The position numbers and the translations under genes were made by a program. A stretch of 64,000 bases of DNA from Chitiniphilus eburneus (GTDB lineage Bacteria > Pseudomonadota > Gammaproteobacteria > Burkholderiales > Chitinibacteraceae): assembly GCF_005048205.1 (NCBI RefSeq), contig NZ_SUMF01000010.1, positions 1 through 64,000 on the forward strand, written 5' to 3'. This document shows positions 9,921-18,379 of the stretch, one piece after another. Within the stretch, counting starts at the first letter, position 1; each line of letters opens with the position of its first letter. The notes beneath the pieces are model-generated. The model saw only the letters and a list, made by a program, of their open reading frames with translations. It ran no database searches and was not told the origin of the DNA.

Positions 9921-9980
9921 GACTGACTTCCTTTATGACTGGGTCCGAGGAATGTGCGGAACACGATAATGTCAATCGCA

Positions 9981-10056
9981 TGTTGCTCTGCACAATAGCC
10001 ACTTCATTTTCAGCATGACCACCGCGCTTGTCAAACGGAAATTGTGCAACGCAGCA
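9981..10056. promoter_or_regulatory. Candidate PhaR operator pair between phasin and phaR
   Basis: TGTTGCTCTGCACAAT at 9981-9996 is the inverse complement of ATTGTGCAACGCAGCA at 10041-10056 with 13 of 16 positions conserved. The two lie 44 nt apart in the divergent intergenic region. TGC-rich motifs of this kind are typical of PhaR targets at phasin promoters in betaproteobacteria, so PhaR is the likely binder (inference). A TTGACA on the minus strand (9970-9975) lies beside the first copy. Confidence 0.5.
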
Positions 10057-10135
10057 TGAGCGGTTGCAAAAGCCGACGGGCGCGCGCTATCTTCCCGTAC
10101 TTGGGAAGAACGCGACTACAAATAAGGGAGTACGC

Positions 10136-10789
10136 ATGAGCGTCGAAAAACGGGTCATCAAGAAGTACCCAAACCGCCGGCTATACGATACCGCCACCAG
10201 CTGTTACATCACGCTGGCCGACGTGAAACAGCTTGTACTCGATGTCACCGACATACAGGTTCTGGATGCCAAGAGCGGCGACGACATCACCCGCAGCGTG
10301 CTGTTGCAGATCATCATGGAGGAAGAGGCAGGCGGCATGCCGATGTTCTCCTATGACGTGCTTACCCAGATCATCCGCTTCTATGGTCACGCGATGCAGG
10401 GCCTGATGGGCAACTACCTGGAAAAGAATCTCCAGTTGTTCTCCGAGATGCAGGGGCGGTTGCAGGACCAGGCCAAGTCGGTCATGACCGGTGACAACCC
10501 GATGCTCTCCAACGCCAATCTCTGGGGCGACTTCATGAAGTTCCAGGGGCCTGCGCTGCAAAACATGATGGGCAACTACCTGGAAAGCAGCACCAACCTG
10601 TTCGTCGACATGCAGCAGCAGTTGCAGGATCGCGCCAAACACCTTTTCACCGGCTTCGGCATGCCGGGCTATGGCAAGGGGGAAGGGGCGCCCGACGAAC
10701 TGCAACCTTCCGATCCGCCCACCACGGCCGCGCCGGAAGCGGCCCCTGCGCCTGCCACCCGCCGCCGCGCACCGAAAAAGCCCACCTGA
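10136..10789 (+). CDS. phaR: Polyhydroxyalkanoate synthesis repressor PhaR
   Basis: DNA- and PHA-binding repressor that releases phasin genes when granules form. 217 aa: N-terminal PHB/PHA accumulation regulator DNA-binding domain (about 3-63, starting with the signature IKKYPNRRLYDT and YITL-DV), then two similar PHB_acc repeats (both containing GNYLE and FSEMQ/FVDMQ helices, about 95-180), then a Pro/Ala-rich tail. The ATG at 10136 has AAGGGAG in front, so the upstream in-frame extension from 10028 is rejected. Divergent from the phasin gene. Confidence 0.95.
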   Translation: MSVEKRVIKKYPNRRLYDTATSCYITLADVKQLVLDVTDIQVLDAKSGDDITRSVLLQIIMEEEAGGMPMFSYDVLTQIIRFYGHAMQGLMGNYLEKNLQLFSEMQGRLQDQAKSVMTGDNPMLSNANLWGDFMKFQGPALQNMMGNYLESSTNLFVDMQQQLQDRAKHLFTGFGMPGYGKGEGAPDELQPSDPPTTAAPEAAPAPATRRRAPKKPT

Positions 10790-10828
10790 TTCACCTCCAG
10801 CCAAGGCTGTGTTGCGGCCTGGGTTACG

Positions 10829-10858
10829 CAAAAAACGCCGGCTGACCGGCGTTTTTTG
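10829..10858 (+). terminator. Intrinsic terminator after phaR
   Basis: 11-bp stem (10831-10841 with 10846-10856) with CTGA loop, A-rich before and T-rich after. Confidence 0.92.
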
Positions 10859-11024
10859 TTTCATGCCCGACTGGCGTGGCCTGCCGCGCTCCGCTTCGGA
10901 AGGCCGCGTGCCGTAGTGGACCATTCTCACTGCCAGCCGGTTTCGCGGATCAAGGCCCCTTGTTGCGATGCCGGCAGGGCGAGTTCACCAGAACGCCGCC
11001 ACGGCGGAACCGGGATTGACCATC

Positions 11025-11504
11025 TCAGCCGCGCCGGGCCGCTTCGATGGTCGCGATATCGATCTTGCCCATCTCCATCATGGCGTCGAACGCCCGTTTG
11101 GCGGCGGCCGGATCAGGGTCCGTGATCGCGGCGGTCAAGGCGCGTGGCGTGATCTGCCACGATAACCCCCACTTGTCCTTGCACCAGCCGCAGGCGCTTT
11201 CCTGGCCGCCATTGCCGACGATTGCGTTCCACAGGCGGTCCGTTTCGGCCTGATCGTCGGTCGCGACCTGGAACGAGAAAGCCTCATCATGTTTGAACTC
11301 CGGCCCGCCGTTCAGGCCAAGGCAGGGAATCCCCATGACCGTGAATTCGACCGTCAGCACATCGCCCTGCCTGCCGGCGGGATAATCGCCCGGCGCGCGA
11401 AGGATCGCGCCCACCGCGCTGTCCGGAAAGGTTTCGGCGTAGAACGTCGCGGCCTCCAGTGCCGTGCCGTCATACCAGAGGCAAATCGTATTCTTGCTGG
11501 CCAT
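11025..11504 (-). CDS. PhnB-like VOC superfamily protein
   Basis: 159-aa vicinal-oxygen-chelate fold protein of the family annotated as PhnB/YjdN or '3-demethylubiquinone-9 3-methyltransferase' domain. Seen: N-terminal TICLWYDGTALEAATFYAETF, a central G-PCLGLNGGPEFKH strand, the ESACGWCKDKWGLSWQITP block and the C-terminal A--AFDAMMEM-KIDIA helix that define this family. No enzymatic activity is firmly established for most members, so the methyltransferase name should not be taken literally. GGAGAATCACG precedes the ATG. It stands alone. Confidence 0.87.
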   Translation of the reverse strand: MASKNTICLWYDGTALEAATFYAETFPDSAVGAILRAPGDYPAGRQGDVLTVEFTVMGIPCLGLNGGPEFKHDEAFSFQVATDDQAETDRLWNAIVGNGGQESACGWCKDKWGLSWQITPRALTAAITDPDPAAAKRAFDAMMEMGKIDIATIEAARRG

Positions 11505-11718
11505 CGTGATTCTCCGTGATTGAAGTACGGCAGGTCATCCTGCTTGCCGCCATGAGTATGGTGCGGGTTGGGGCATGCAAGCGGATGTTGAGTGACCAGC
11601 GGAGCGATGACAGGTGCCAGCAGGGCGCGTGAGCGATTGAGCGGCGGGTTGTACGCATGTACCAGCCAGCGCCGGCACATGCGTCATCCGAAGATGAAAG
11701 GAGGAATGAACCGTCGCT

Positions 11719-12045
11719 TCAGGGGCAGGAGACGTGATCGCTCTTGCTGCCCACGTAAACGCTGTCCACCTTGCATTTGTTGGTCGACTTGGCACCGTTC
11801 ACCGTGAAATGCGAGTCGTTGGCCTGGTGACATCCCTTGGTCACTTCCAGCACGCAGGCGGCAGGCCCGTCGATGATCGCTTTGAGCGATTCGCTATGGC
11901 CACGCAGGTAGGTCGTGGCTTCCTCCTTGCTGTATTGCTGGACATCACTGTTCTCCGCGCTGTTCCAGCCTTCCTTGAAGACGATGGTGGCGTGGGCGAG
12001 GCCGGCGCTGCAGGCGAAGATCGCAATCAATGCATGTCTGATCAT
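11719..12045 (-). CDS. Small secreted protein, unknown function
   Basis: 108 aa with a clear signal peptide (MIRHALIAIFACSAGLAHA, cut about residue 19). The mature part is polar with four Cys (CVLEVTKGC and KCKVDSV...VSCP), suggesting disulfides in the periplasm. CTGGAGCC lies 5 nt before the ATG at 12045, which rules out the longer reading from 12165. I do not recognise a family. It is single-gene and opens the accessory region. Confidence 0.6.
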   Translation of the reverse strand: MIRHALIAIFACSAGLAHATIVFKEGWNSAENSDVQQYSKEEATTYLRGHSESLKAIIDGPAACVLEVTKGCHQANDSHFTVNGAKSTNKCKVDSVYVGSKSDHVSCP

Positions 12046-12388
12046 GTTGGCTCCAGGTGAAAGGTCCGAGCAATATGCCGTCGGAATATTCGTTCTAGCG
12101 AGTCCATCCACCCCTGGCAACCCCGCAGTGATTGGATGGCAGACGCTGCGACCATTGCAGCTCAACCCTCACCCAAAGCGACATGAAGATCGACTGCTGG
12201 AATGGAGATTTCTGCTGGCGATCATGTAAGCCAAAGTGATGAGGCGATGCCTGTTCAAGCCTGGGGTCCGACCGGGCTGGCGCTCCTGCCGACCCTCATC
12301 GGGCGTATTGCGAGGCCATTGACATGGATACCGGGCTGGATCGCATCGAGTACGGCCTCAATACAAGCTTGCTGCTGCATTGATTCGG
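12046..12388. other. Gene-free stretch
   Basis: 343 nt between two minus-strand orphan genes. I see no convincing ORF, repeat or terminator; the promoter of the secreted protein must lie at its left end. Confidence 0.5.
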
Positions 12389-12778
12389 CTAAATAAGGTC
12401 GGAGAGGCGGACACCTTGCAGTCCCAAGAGGAATGCCAGAAAAATCAGGATTACCCCCAGTAGCAGCGCCGGCAACACATTGGCCAGGAGGGTAATGGCA
12501 ATGCCTTTTCTGATGGGCGTGTTGGCTACGGTTCGGAAAAACATTGCCCCGAGCCCCAAATGCCCCAGCAGCAAGACAAGCAACGAGATGGGGGCGGTTT
12601 TTGCCAAAGGTAGCGCGAACAAACTGAAGGTCCACGATGAAACAAATGCATAGGCAATGACATGTTTCCATAACACCAATACCTTGAATTGCTCCGCAGC
12701 GGTTTTGACGAGCGCTGCATAGATCAACGAGAAGACCGCAGCGCAAAGTATCAGGAAGATGAAAAGAATGGGAGTCAT
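12389..12778 (-). CDS. Small integral membrane protein, unknown function
   Basis: 129 aa with four predicted membrane helices (about 3-25, 37-60, 62-82 and 92-120). It ends in a short polar tail. No recognisable family motif and no good ribosome site before the ATG at 12778. Base composition is lower in GC than the housekeeping genes, in line with the neighbouring accessory region. Confidence 0.55.
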   Translation of the reverse strand: MTPILFIFLILCAAVFSLIYAALVKTAAEQFKVLVLWKHVIAYAFVSSWTFSLFALPLAKTAPISLLVLLLGHLGLGAMFFRTVANTPIRKGIAITLLANVLPALLLGVILIFLAFLLGLQGVRLSDLI

Positions 12779-13450
12779 GGGGTTTAGCGAATCTTGAGCG
12801 ATGCAGGGTCAAGGGGGGGCGCCAGATAGCGGCGGGATCGGTGATCCGGTGAGAAGCAACGCGGTCATGAATTTATGGCAAGTGGGTAAAAGCTGGAGAG
12901 TGTAGCCGCTCCGTGCCTGTTACGTGACGACGGTTGCGCCGTATTGCTGGATGACAGCTCCGTCTGTACCAAGCAATGTGAACAGCATCCACCTTGGGCA
13001 CATAAGCGTCATGCCCTTGCGGTCGATGATGGGGGCCACCCTTGGCTCCAGTCGTTGGGTGGCGCGGCACCCAATTCCCGCATTCGAAAACCGAACCATG
13101 TGCGGCCGATTTTCTAGCCACAGAATCCATCCGCCCGCATCCGCACATTTGCTACCGCCCAATCCAGTGCTGGGGCCGACCTGCTCACTGGTTTTGATAC
13201 GTGCCATCTCTCCCTTGCGCGCACTGCGCCTCGCTGGCTGCGTCGATCTCGCTCGCAGGTCGCGCGCTCTTCATCTTCCAGATCGGGAGACGTGCTCAGG
13301 ATTTTCGCTCGCCGCCGATACGCAAAAATTGGGGCTGCCAATGATGCAGAAGCTTGGCACCAACCCACTGCCTGATTGAGCGGCGGGAGAGGCTAAACGT
13401 GAGGCTCGATCGTCGCATGGAGGGGCGAGTGTGCGCGGGATGGGTGGTAA
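12779..13450. other. Region without a secure gene at the left edge of the AT-rich island
   Basis: 672 nt. The only candidate is a 95-codon minus-strand ORF (12920-13207), listed separately with low confidence. The part around 13200-13300 is GC-rich and reads open in several frames without protein character; composition changes abruptly to AT-rich near 13440. Confidence 0.45.
12920..13207 (-). CDS. Possible small protein, unknown
   Basis: 95-codon ORF starting MARIKTSEQVGPSTG. GGGAGAG lies immediately before the ATG, closer than ideal. The C-terminal half (CPRWMLFTLLGTDGAVIQQYG) has protein-like character, but no family is recognised. An overlapping plus-strand ORF (12924-13379) looks like a shadow. 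It could be a real orphan gene or the remnant of one. Confidence 0.25.
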   Translation of the reverse strand: MARIKTSEQVGPSTGLGGSKCADAGGWILWLENRPHMVRFSNAGIGCRATQRLEPRVAPIIDRKGMTLMCPRWMLFTLLGTDGAVIQQYGATVVT

Positions 13451-13669
13451 ATGGACTGCTGCTTCATCGACCGCTTGCTAAATGTAAGCGGCTTAGCGTT
13501 CGTATTGATTCAAGGTGGTAGTATTCTTCGTACTATTCTGAACTATTTTGGATCTGGGAAAGAGGATTCTAAAGAAAGTGAGAAAAAGAAAAATGATTCT
13601 AGTTCTTCCCCTGGTGGCGATAATAAAGGTGGGGGTGAAAACAAAAGCACTCAAGAAAGGAGCAAGTGA
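13451..13669 (+). CDS. Small protein with hydrophobic N-terminus and Ser/Gly/Lys tail
   Basis: 72 aa: residues about 10-33 are hydrophobic (possible membrane anchor), and residues 35-72 are charged and low-complexity (KEDSKESEKKKND, then a Gly/Ser-rich end). First ORF of the AT-rich cluster. Its stop overlaps the next ATG as TGATG (13667-13671), so the pair is probably translated together. No family recognised. Confidence 0.5.
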   Translation: MDCCFIDRLLNVSGLAFVLIQGGSILRTILNYFGSGKEDSKESEKKKNDSSSSPGGDNKGGGENKSTQERSK

Positions 13670-14025
13670 TGTTCAAAAAAATAGTGATGGTTGCTGCTGT
13701 TTCACTAATTGGGTGGGTATTCTCGTTGGCGCTTTTTTTTAATGGGGCGAGTGTTTTAAATGGTGCTGGGAATTTTATAGCAGTAATTTTTATGTTGGGG
13801 TTTCAAGGGCAATTACCCTGGTCAAGCATTATCTAATACCGTGGCTGATCGCTTGGTGGGGAAAACTCAGAGGCTTAGCGGTATTCCAAGTGGCGCTACG
13901 GAAGAGTTGAATAAAGCGGCGAAGGAAGTTCCAGCGGGGGTTCTTATAACGTGGGGACGACAGTAGGGCAAGTCACCAAAACCATTACAAATACTGACAA
14001 TAGGTCTTCAGGGGCGAAGAAATGA
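13669..14025 (+). pseudogene. Membrane-anchored protein gene with two compensating frameshifts
   Basis: Starts MFKKIVMVAAVSLIGWVF (two hydrophobic helices, about 4-25 and 33-45) and runs to a stop at 13834-13836 after 55 codons. Protein-like coding continues in the next frame from about 13802 (KGNYPGQALSNTVADRLVGK...), then returns to the original frame at about 13933 (SGGSYNVGTTVGQVTKTIT...) and ends at 14023-14025, overlapping the ATG of the next gene. Restoring both shifts gives about 118 aa. The shifts fall at GGGGTTT and GGGGG runs, so sequencing error, programmed frameshifting or decay are all possible. Function unknown. Confidence 0.55.
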
Positions 14026-14285
14026 AGTGGGAAGAAGAGGTATACAACCAATTTGTTATTGGTCTGAGTATTTGTTTTTGTTTAGTTGTCTCGGTTTCTT
14101 TATTTAAATTTGCAACTGATTACGTGGTAATTTCTGAGGAAAATTTAAGTAGAGGCGTTTTTTCTGAATATTTGAAGTTGTTTGGTTGCCTTGTTTTTGG
14201 AGGGTTGGGCTTTTTTTCGCATTATTTCTGGAGGTGGATAATCGCGAAAATATTGATAGTTATTGGAGTTAATCCATATACATAA
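14022..14285 (+). CDS. Small AT-rich membrane protein, unknown function
   Basis: 87 aa with two strong hydrophobic segments (about 10-33 and 52-80). The ATG overlaps the stop of the frameshifted gene before it (ATGA, 14022-14025), so translational coupling is likely. Composition is extreme for this genome: bases 14041-14100 are 18 G+C of 60. No family recognised. Third ORF of a small operon (13451, 13669, 14022). Confidence 0.6.
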   Translation: MKWEEEVYNQFVIGLSICFCLVVSVSLFKFATDYVVISEENLSRGVFSEYLKLFGCLVFGGLGFFSHYFWRWIIAKILIVIGVNPYT

Positions 14286-14383
14286 GAGGCTCGTTGGGGG
14301 CTTTCAGTTGTTTTAGATGCTGTGGCCGGAATGAAAAATCTAAATAACAGCGGTTCCTTGCCGGCCGCCCTGCGCTCGCCTTT

Positions 14384-14670
14384 CGATTGATGCGCAGCAT
14401 GCGGGGCTTCGGTCCGTAGGTACCAGCACCAGATCAATGTGTTTGCCGTCGTCTTCGTCGGACAGCATGTCGCGGTAATACATCACGATCCCGTCGAATG
14501 TGTCGGCCACCAGTTGTAGCGTGGTATCGTAATCGAGGTTTTCGACGCCTTCGAGTGCCGCCCACGACGATGCAAGGCCCGGGTTCGTAGTCTGATTGGC
14601 GCTGGTCAGTTGGAACTCCAGGCGTTGTAATTCGCCACGCTGGTGCTGAGGGCGGCTTCCAGATCCCGCG
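14384..14670 (-). pseudogene. Degenerate copy 1 of an unidentified gene
   Basis: Reading leftward from about 14620, an open frame encodes LEFQLTSANQTT, SSWAALEGVENLDYDTTLQL, VADTFDGIVMYYRDML and GKHIDLVLVP. It then shifts frame so that the expected KPRMLRINR end is out of phase. It is clearly homologous at DNA and protein level to the second remnant at 15575-16079, which is broken at a different place. The parent family is not recognised; HIDLVLVP plus PRMLRINRK is the best signature for a search. Confidence 0.55.
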
Positions 14671-14815
14671 TCTTAGCGCTGCAATTTGCAGTCGTAGTGG
14701 CGCCTCTGTATTGCGGTCGCTGAGTCCTTTTGGATGAATGGACGTTATAAAAACAAGGGTTTCGGGGGGAGCTTGGACTTCAGATGATATCTCTATTAAA
14801 TCGAAGCTGAAAAAT

Positions 14816-15079
14816 ATGGACTTTCAAACTGAAATTTTGGCACTTTTCATTAAGGTTACAATGGCTGTTGCTTTTATTGTGGCTACTATATATACGGTCT
14901 GTTGTCTGTACTTTGTTTGCAAATATAAGCAGTTTCGTAGTGCATCGCCATGGACACAAATCCTCTGGGTGTTAAGGAAGACAAAGTTCACGGGAGATGC
15001 AGGGGAGGAAATAGAGGCGCCCCTTTGGTTGAAAAAGATGTTGATAACGGGGTGGATTTTGTTTTTTTGTATGGGTTAG
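14816..15079 (+). CDS. AT-rich membrane protein, paralog 1
   Basis: 87 aa: one membrane helix (about 9-32), a basic cytoplasm-type loop (KYKQFRSASPWTQILWVLRK), a conserved GDAGEEIEAPLW segment and a second hydrophobic end. It aligns along its length with the next ORF (15209-15490), so the two are tandem paralogs. An in-frame ATG at 14738 would add 26 residues that the paralog lacks; I prefer 14816 for that reason. It ends earlier than its paralog. Function unknown; small paired membrane genes of this kind are often immunity proteins (inference only). Confidence 0.5.
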   Translation: MDFQTEILALFIKVTMAVAFIVATIYTVCCLYFVCKYKQFRSASPWTQILWVLRKTKFTGDAGEEIEAPLWLKKMLITGWILFFCMG

Positions 15080-15208
15080 TATCGTTGGGGGATTGATCGC
15101 TGCTGTTGGATGATTGTTTGCTGATGGCAATGGAGTATGACGCCCCCCTCCCTTAAGTGTGGTGGGCAGAAAGGTGTTTCAACCAGTGCAACTGGGAGCT
15201 TGAACTAA

Positions 15209-15490
15209 ATGATTGCTAAGATATTTCCTGTCGTGTTCATTGTTGCCTTTATTCTTGCTTTTTTTTATACAGCGTGTGTTTTGTATTTTCGCTTTAAAAT
15301 AAGATCATTAAGGAACTGTACGCAGTGGCATATTTCGCTGTGGGCTGTGGGGAAGAGGGCGGCACTTGGTGATGCGGGGGAGGAGATTTACTCTCCATTA
15401 TGGCTGAGGTGGTTGCTTGGTTGTGGTTTTGTTCTTTTTATTTCATTGTTTTTAATGTTTTTTTTGGATTTTTCTCTTTCGATGAGGTAG
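15209..15490 (+). CDS. AT-rich membrane protein, paralog 2
   Basis: 93 aa: helix 1 (about 5-30, ending YTACVLYF), a basic loop (KIRSLRNCTQWHISLW), GDAGEEIYSPLW, then helix 2 (about 67-90). GGGAG lies 8 nt before the ATG, and the same leader string (GGGAGCTTG) occurs before the first paralog at 14768, supporting a duplication that included the 5' region. It lies 129 nt after paralog 1. Confidence 0.6.
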   Translation: MIAKIFPVVFIVAFILAFFYTACVLYFRFKIRSLRNCTQWHISLWAVGKRAALGDAGEEIYSPLWLRWLLGCGFVLFISLFLMFFLDFSLSMR

Positions 15491-15574
15491 TGTCTATTTT
15501 TATTAGAAATAGCCAAATTTTTCCGAGATCTTTTGAATTAATGGCGATTTAAATTGATGAATTCTTCTCTGTTG

Positions 15575-16079
15575 TCAACAGAGAAATAAATTAGAAATTC
15601 TGGCCGGAGCGGAATGCTTTGGGAATGACTCTTCCCCAGCGCGCCATGTTCCCGTCTTGCGATTGATGCGCAGCATGCGTGGTTGCCGGCCCTTGGGCAC
15701 CAGCACCAGATCGATGTGCTTGCCATCGCCCTCATCGGGCGGCATGCCCCGGTGATCCACCACGATCCGTTCAAAGGTGTCGGTCGCCATTTGCCGCGTT
15801 TGTAGCCTGGTGTCGTCGTCGAGGTTTTCGAGGCCCCTCCACAAATGCGGCCCACAACGATGCAAGGGCCGGAGTGATGGTCCGATTGGCGCTGGTCAGT
15901 TGGAACTTCAGGCATTGCGGTTCGCTGCGCTGGTTGCCGAAGGTAGCCTCCATGCCAATCAACGCAGGGCCATGCCGGATGCGGTACAGGCTGAAGGGTG
16001 GAATCGGCTTGCTATTGAATGGTGTCAGGCCCTGGGCGTTCAGTTGCCCAGCGCTGGGCATATTCGACCTGTGGAGCAA
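15575..16079 (-). pseudogene. Degenerate copy 2 of the same unidentified gene
   Basis: The 5' part (MLHRSNMPSAGQLNAQGL... to FQLTSANRTITPALASLW, 16079 down to about 15860) and the 3' part (GLENLDDD, DTFERIVVDHR, GKHIDLVLVPKGRQPRMLRINRKTG, down to 15575) lie in different frames. Compared with copy 1, this copy has 4 extra bases near 15835-15855, which explains the break. The shared block with copy 1 spans about 15660-15955, and the copies are direct repeats about 1.28 kb apart. Family unknown. Confidence 0.6.
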
Positions 16080-16242
16080 CCGATGAACCGGCCGTTCGTT
16101 TGGGATCGGAGCGCCCTAAATCCCTGTATACTCGCGCGTTTTGCTTTTTCTGGAGTAGTCCCGTGCGCCGGTTTGCGAGTATGGATAGGGTGTCGCCAAA
16201 CCACTTGGGCGGCGCAGGGCATGTGGGGATATGGGGAATTCG

Positions 16243-17565
16243 ATGAGCAACGCTACGCCGAAAGTTGGATTCGTCAGCCTGGGGTGTCCCAAGGCTTTGG
16301 TCGATTCCGAGCAGATCATCACGCAGTTGCGGGCCGAAGGTTATGTGATCTCGCCGTCGTACGACGATGCGGACCTGGTGGTGGTGAACACCTGTGGCTT
16401 CATCGATTCCGCAGTGCAGGAAAGCCTGGACGCCATCGGTGAGGCGCTGGCCGAGAACGGCAAGGTGATCGTCACCGGCTGTCTGGGCGCCAAGGGTGAA
16501 GGTGACTTCATCCGCGAGGCGCACCCCAAGGTACTGGCGGTTACCGGCGCGCATGCCAAGGATGAGGTGATGCTCCACGTGCATGCGGCCTTGCCCAAGC
16601 CACATGATCCCTTTGTGGATCTGGTGCCGCCGGCCGGGGTCAAGCTCACGCCGAAGCATTATGCCTACCTGAAGATTTCCGAAGGCTGTAACCATCGCTG
16701 TACCTTCTGCATCATTCCGTCGATGCGCGGTGACCTGGTCAGCCGCCCTATCCATGATGTGCTGCGCGAAGCGGAGAACCTGGCACGTGCCGGGGTGAAG
16801 GAACTGCTGATCATTTCGCAGGACACCAGCGCCTATGGCGTGGATGTGAAATACAAGACCGGCTTCCACAACGGTCGCCCGGTGCGCACGCGCATGACAG
16901 AGCTGTGCGAGGAACTGGGCAAGCTGGGCATCTGGGCGCGGCTGCACTACGTTTATCCGTATCCGCACGTGGACGAGGTGATTCCGCTGATGGCGGAAGG
17001 AAAAATCCTGCCGTATCTGGATATTCCGTTCCAGCATGCGTCGCAACGCGTGCTCAAGTTGATGAAGCGCCCGGCCAACAGCGCCAACGTGCTGGAGCGC
17101 ATCAAGGCCTGGCGGGCGATCTGCCCGGACCTGACCATCCGTTCCACGTTCATCGTCGGCTTCCCTGGTGAGACCGAGGCGGACTTTGACGAACTGCTGG
17201 CCTTCCTCGACGAAGCACAACTGGATCGCGTCGGCTGTTTTACCTATTCGCCAGTCGATGGCGCCACCGCCAACGATTTGCCCGACCACGTGCCGGCCGA
17301 GGTGGCCGAGGATCGCAAGCGTCGCTTCATGGACAAGCAGGCCGCGATCAGCGCCGCGCGCTTGCAGGCCAGGATCGGTCGCGAGCTTACCGTGCTGGTG
17401 GATGAGGTGGACGATGAAGGCGCCGTGGCGCGTACCTGGGCGGATGCGCCGGAGATCGACGGCCTGGTCTACTTCGACCCGGCTCCCGGCGTGCAGCCGG
17501 GCGATTTCGTGAAGGTACGCATCACTGACGCGGACGAGCACGATCTGTGGGCGGAACAACTTTGA
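16243..17565 (+). CDS. rimO: Ribosomal protein S12 methylthiotransferase RimO
   Basis: Radical-SAM enzyme that methylthiolates an Asp of ribosomal protein S12. 440 aa: N-terminal MTTase domain ([17 protein letters not shown], about 7-23, with further cluster cysteines in VNTCGF and TGCLG), radical SAM core with C-x3-C-x2-C (GCNHRCTFC near 147-155) and C-terminal TRAM domain (about 375-440). The ATG at 16243 is preceded by GGGGAATTC and gives the usual N-terminus; an ATG four codons earlier is possible. A TATACT at 16127-16132 could be its -10 box. Confidence 0.96.
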   Translation: MSNATPKVGFVSLGCPKALVDSEQIITQLRAEGYVISPSYDDADLVVVNTCGFIDSAVQESLDAIGEALAENGKVIVTGCLGAKGEGDFIREAHPKVLAVTGAHAKDEVMLHVHAALPKPHDPFVDLVPPAGVKLTPKHYAYLKISEGCNHRCTFCIIPSMRGDLVSRPIHDVLREAENLARAGVKELLIISQDTSAYGVDVKYKTGFHNGRPVRTRMTELCEELGKLGIWARLHYVYPYPHVDEVIPLMAEGKILPYLDIPFQHASQRVLKLMKRPANSANVLERIKAWRAICPDLTIRSTFIVGFPGETEADFDELLAFLDEAQLDRVGCFTYSPVDGATANDLPDHVPAEVAEDRKRRFMDKQAAISAARLQARIGRELTVLVDEVDDEGAVARTWADAPEIDGLVYFDPAPGVQPGDFVKVRITDADEHDLWAEQL

Positions 17566-17584
17566 TCCAGGGTAGGGCGGGTTG

Positions 17585-18367
17585 ATGGACACCAGTTACG
17601 CACGGCGTTTCGGCGGGATCGCGCGGCTGTATGGCAGCGCCGCGCTGGAGCGCTTCCGGGCTGCGCACGTGTGCGTGATCGGCGTCGGCGGCGTCGGGTC
17701 CTGGGCGGCGGAGGCCCTGGCGCGCTCCGGTATCGGGGGCATCACGCTCATCGATCTGGACGATATCTGCGTTTCCAACACCAATCGCCAGTTACCCGCG
17801 CACGACGGCAATTTCGGTCGGGCCAAGGTGGTGGCGCTGGCCGAGCGGCTGCGCCTGATCAACCCCGATTGCATCGTGCACGCGGTGGAGGATTTCGTCG
17901 TCGAGGATAGCCTGGACGAGCACCTCGGGCGTGGCTACGACTATGTGATCGATGCGATCGACTCGGTGCGGATCAAGGCGCAGATCATTGCGTGGTGTCG
18001 CCGACACAAGGTGCGCCTGATTACCACCGGTGGCGCTGGCGGGCAGACCGATCCGACCCAGATTCGCATCGACGACCTGACCCGTACCACCCAGGATCCG
18101 CTGGCCAGCAAGGTACGCAGCCTGCTGCGCCGCGAATACGGCTTCCCGAAGGGCGACAAGAAGTTCGGTGTGGACTGTGTATTTTCCACCGAACAACTGG
18201 TCTATCCCCAGGCCGACGGTTCGGTGTGCGCGCGCAAGCCGGAAGGCGAGGGCGGGGCGCGACTCGATTGCCAGGGCGGCTTCGGCGCCAGCCTGGTGGT
18301 CACCGGTAGTTTCGGTTTCGCCGCGGTGTCGCGGGTACTGCGCAAGCTGGCTGCCACGCCTGCCTGA
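17585..18367 (+). CDS. tcdA: tRNA threonylcarbamoyladenosine dehydratase TcdA
   Basis: ATP-dependent E1-like enzyme that cyclises t6A37 to ct6A in tRNAs. 260 aa with the adenylation-fold motif GVGGVGSWAAEALARSG near residues 36-52, ITLIDLDDICVSNTNRQ near 57-73, and the C-terminal VDCVFSTEQ and GFGASLVVTGSFG segments found in YgdL/TcdA. The ATG follows a GGGCGGG site 19 nt after rimO, so the two may be cotranscribed; both act on translation components. It converges on the MFS gene with only 12 nt between stop codons and no terminator. Confidence 0.93.
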   Translation: MDTSYARRFGGIARLYGSAALERFRAAHVCVIGVGGVGSWAAEALARSGIGGITLIDLDDICVSNTNRQLPAHDGNFGRAKVVALAERLRLINPDCIVHAVEDFVVEDSLDEHLGRGYDYVIDAIDSVRIKAQIIAWCRRHKVRLITTGGAGGQTDPTQIRIDDLTRTTQDPLASKVRSLLRREYGFPKGDKKFGVDCVFSTEQLVYPQADGSVCARKPEGEGGARLDCQGGFGASLVVTGSFGFAAVSRVLRKLAATPA

Positions 18368-18379
18368 GCAACTCTTTTG

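Noticed and set aside
12924-13379. 151-codon plus-strand frame at the left edge of the island
   Set aside because: Opposes a slightly better minus-strand frame, has no ribosome site and lacks protein character.
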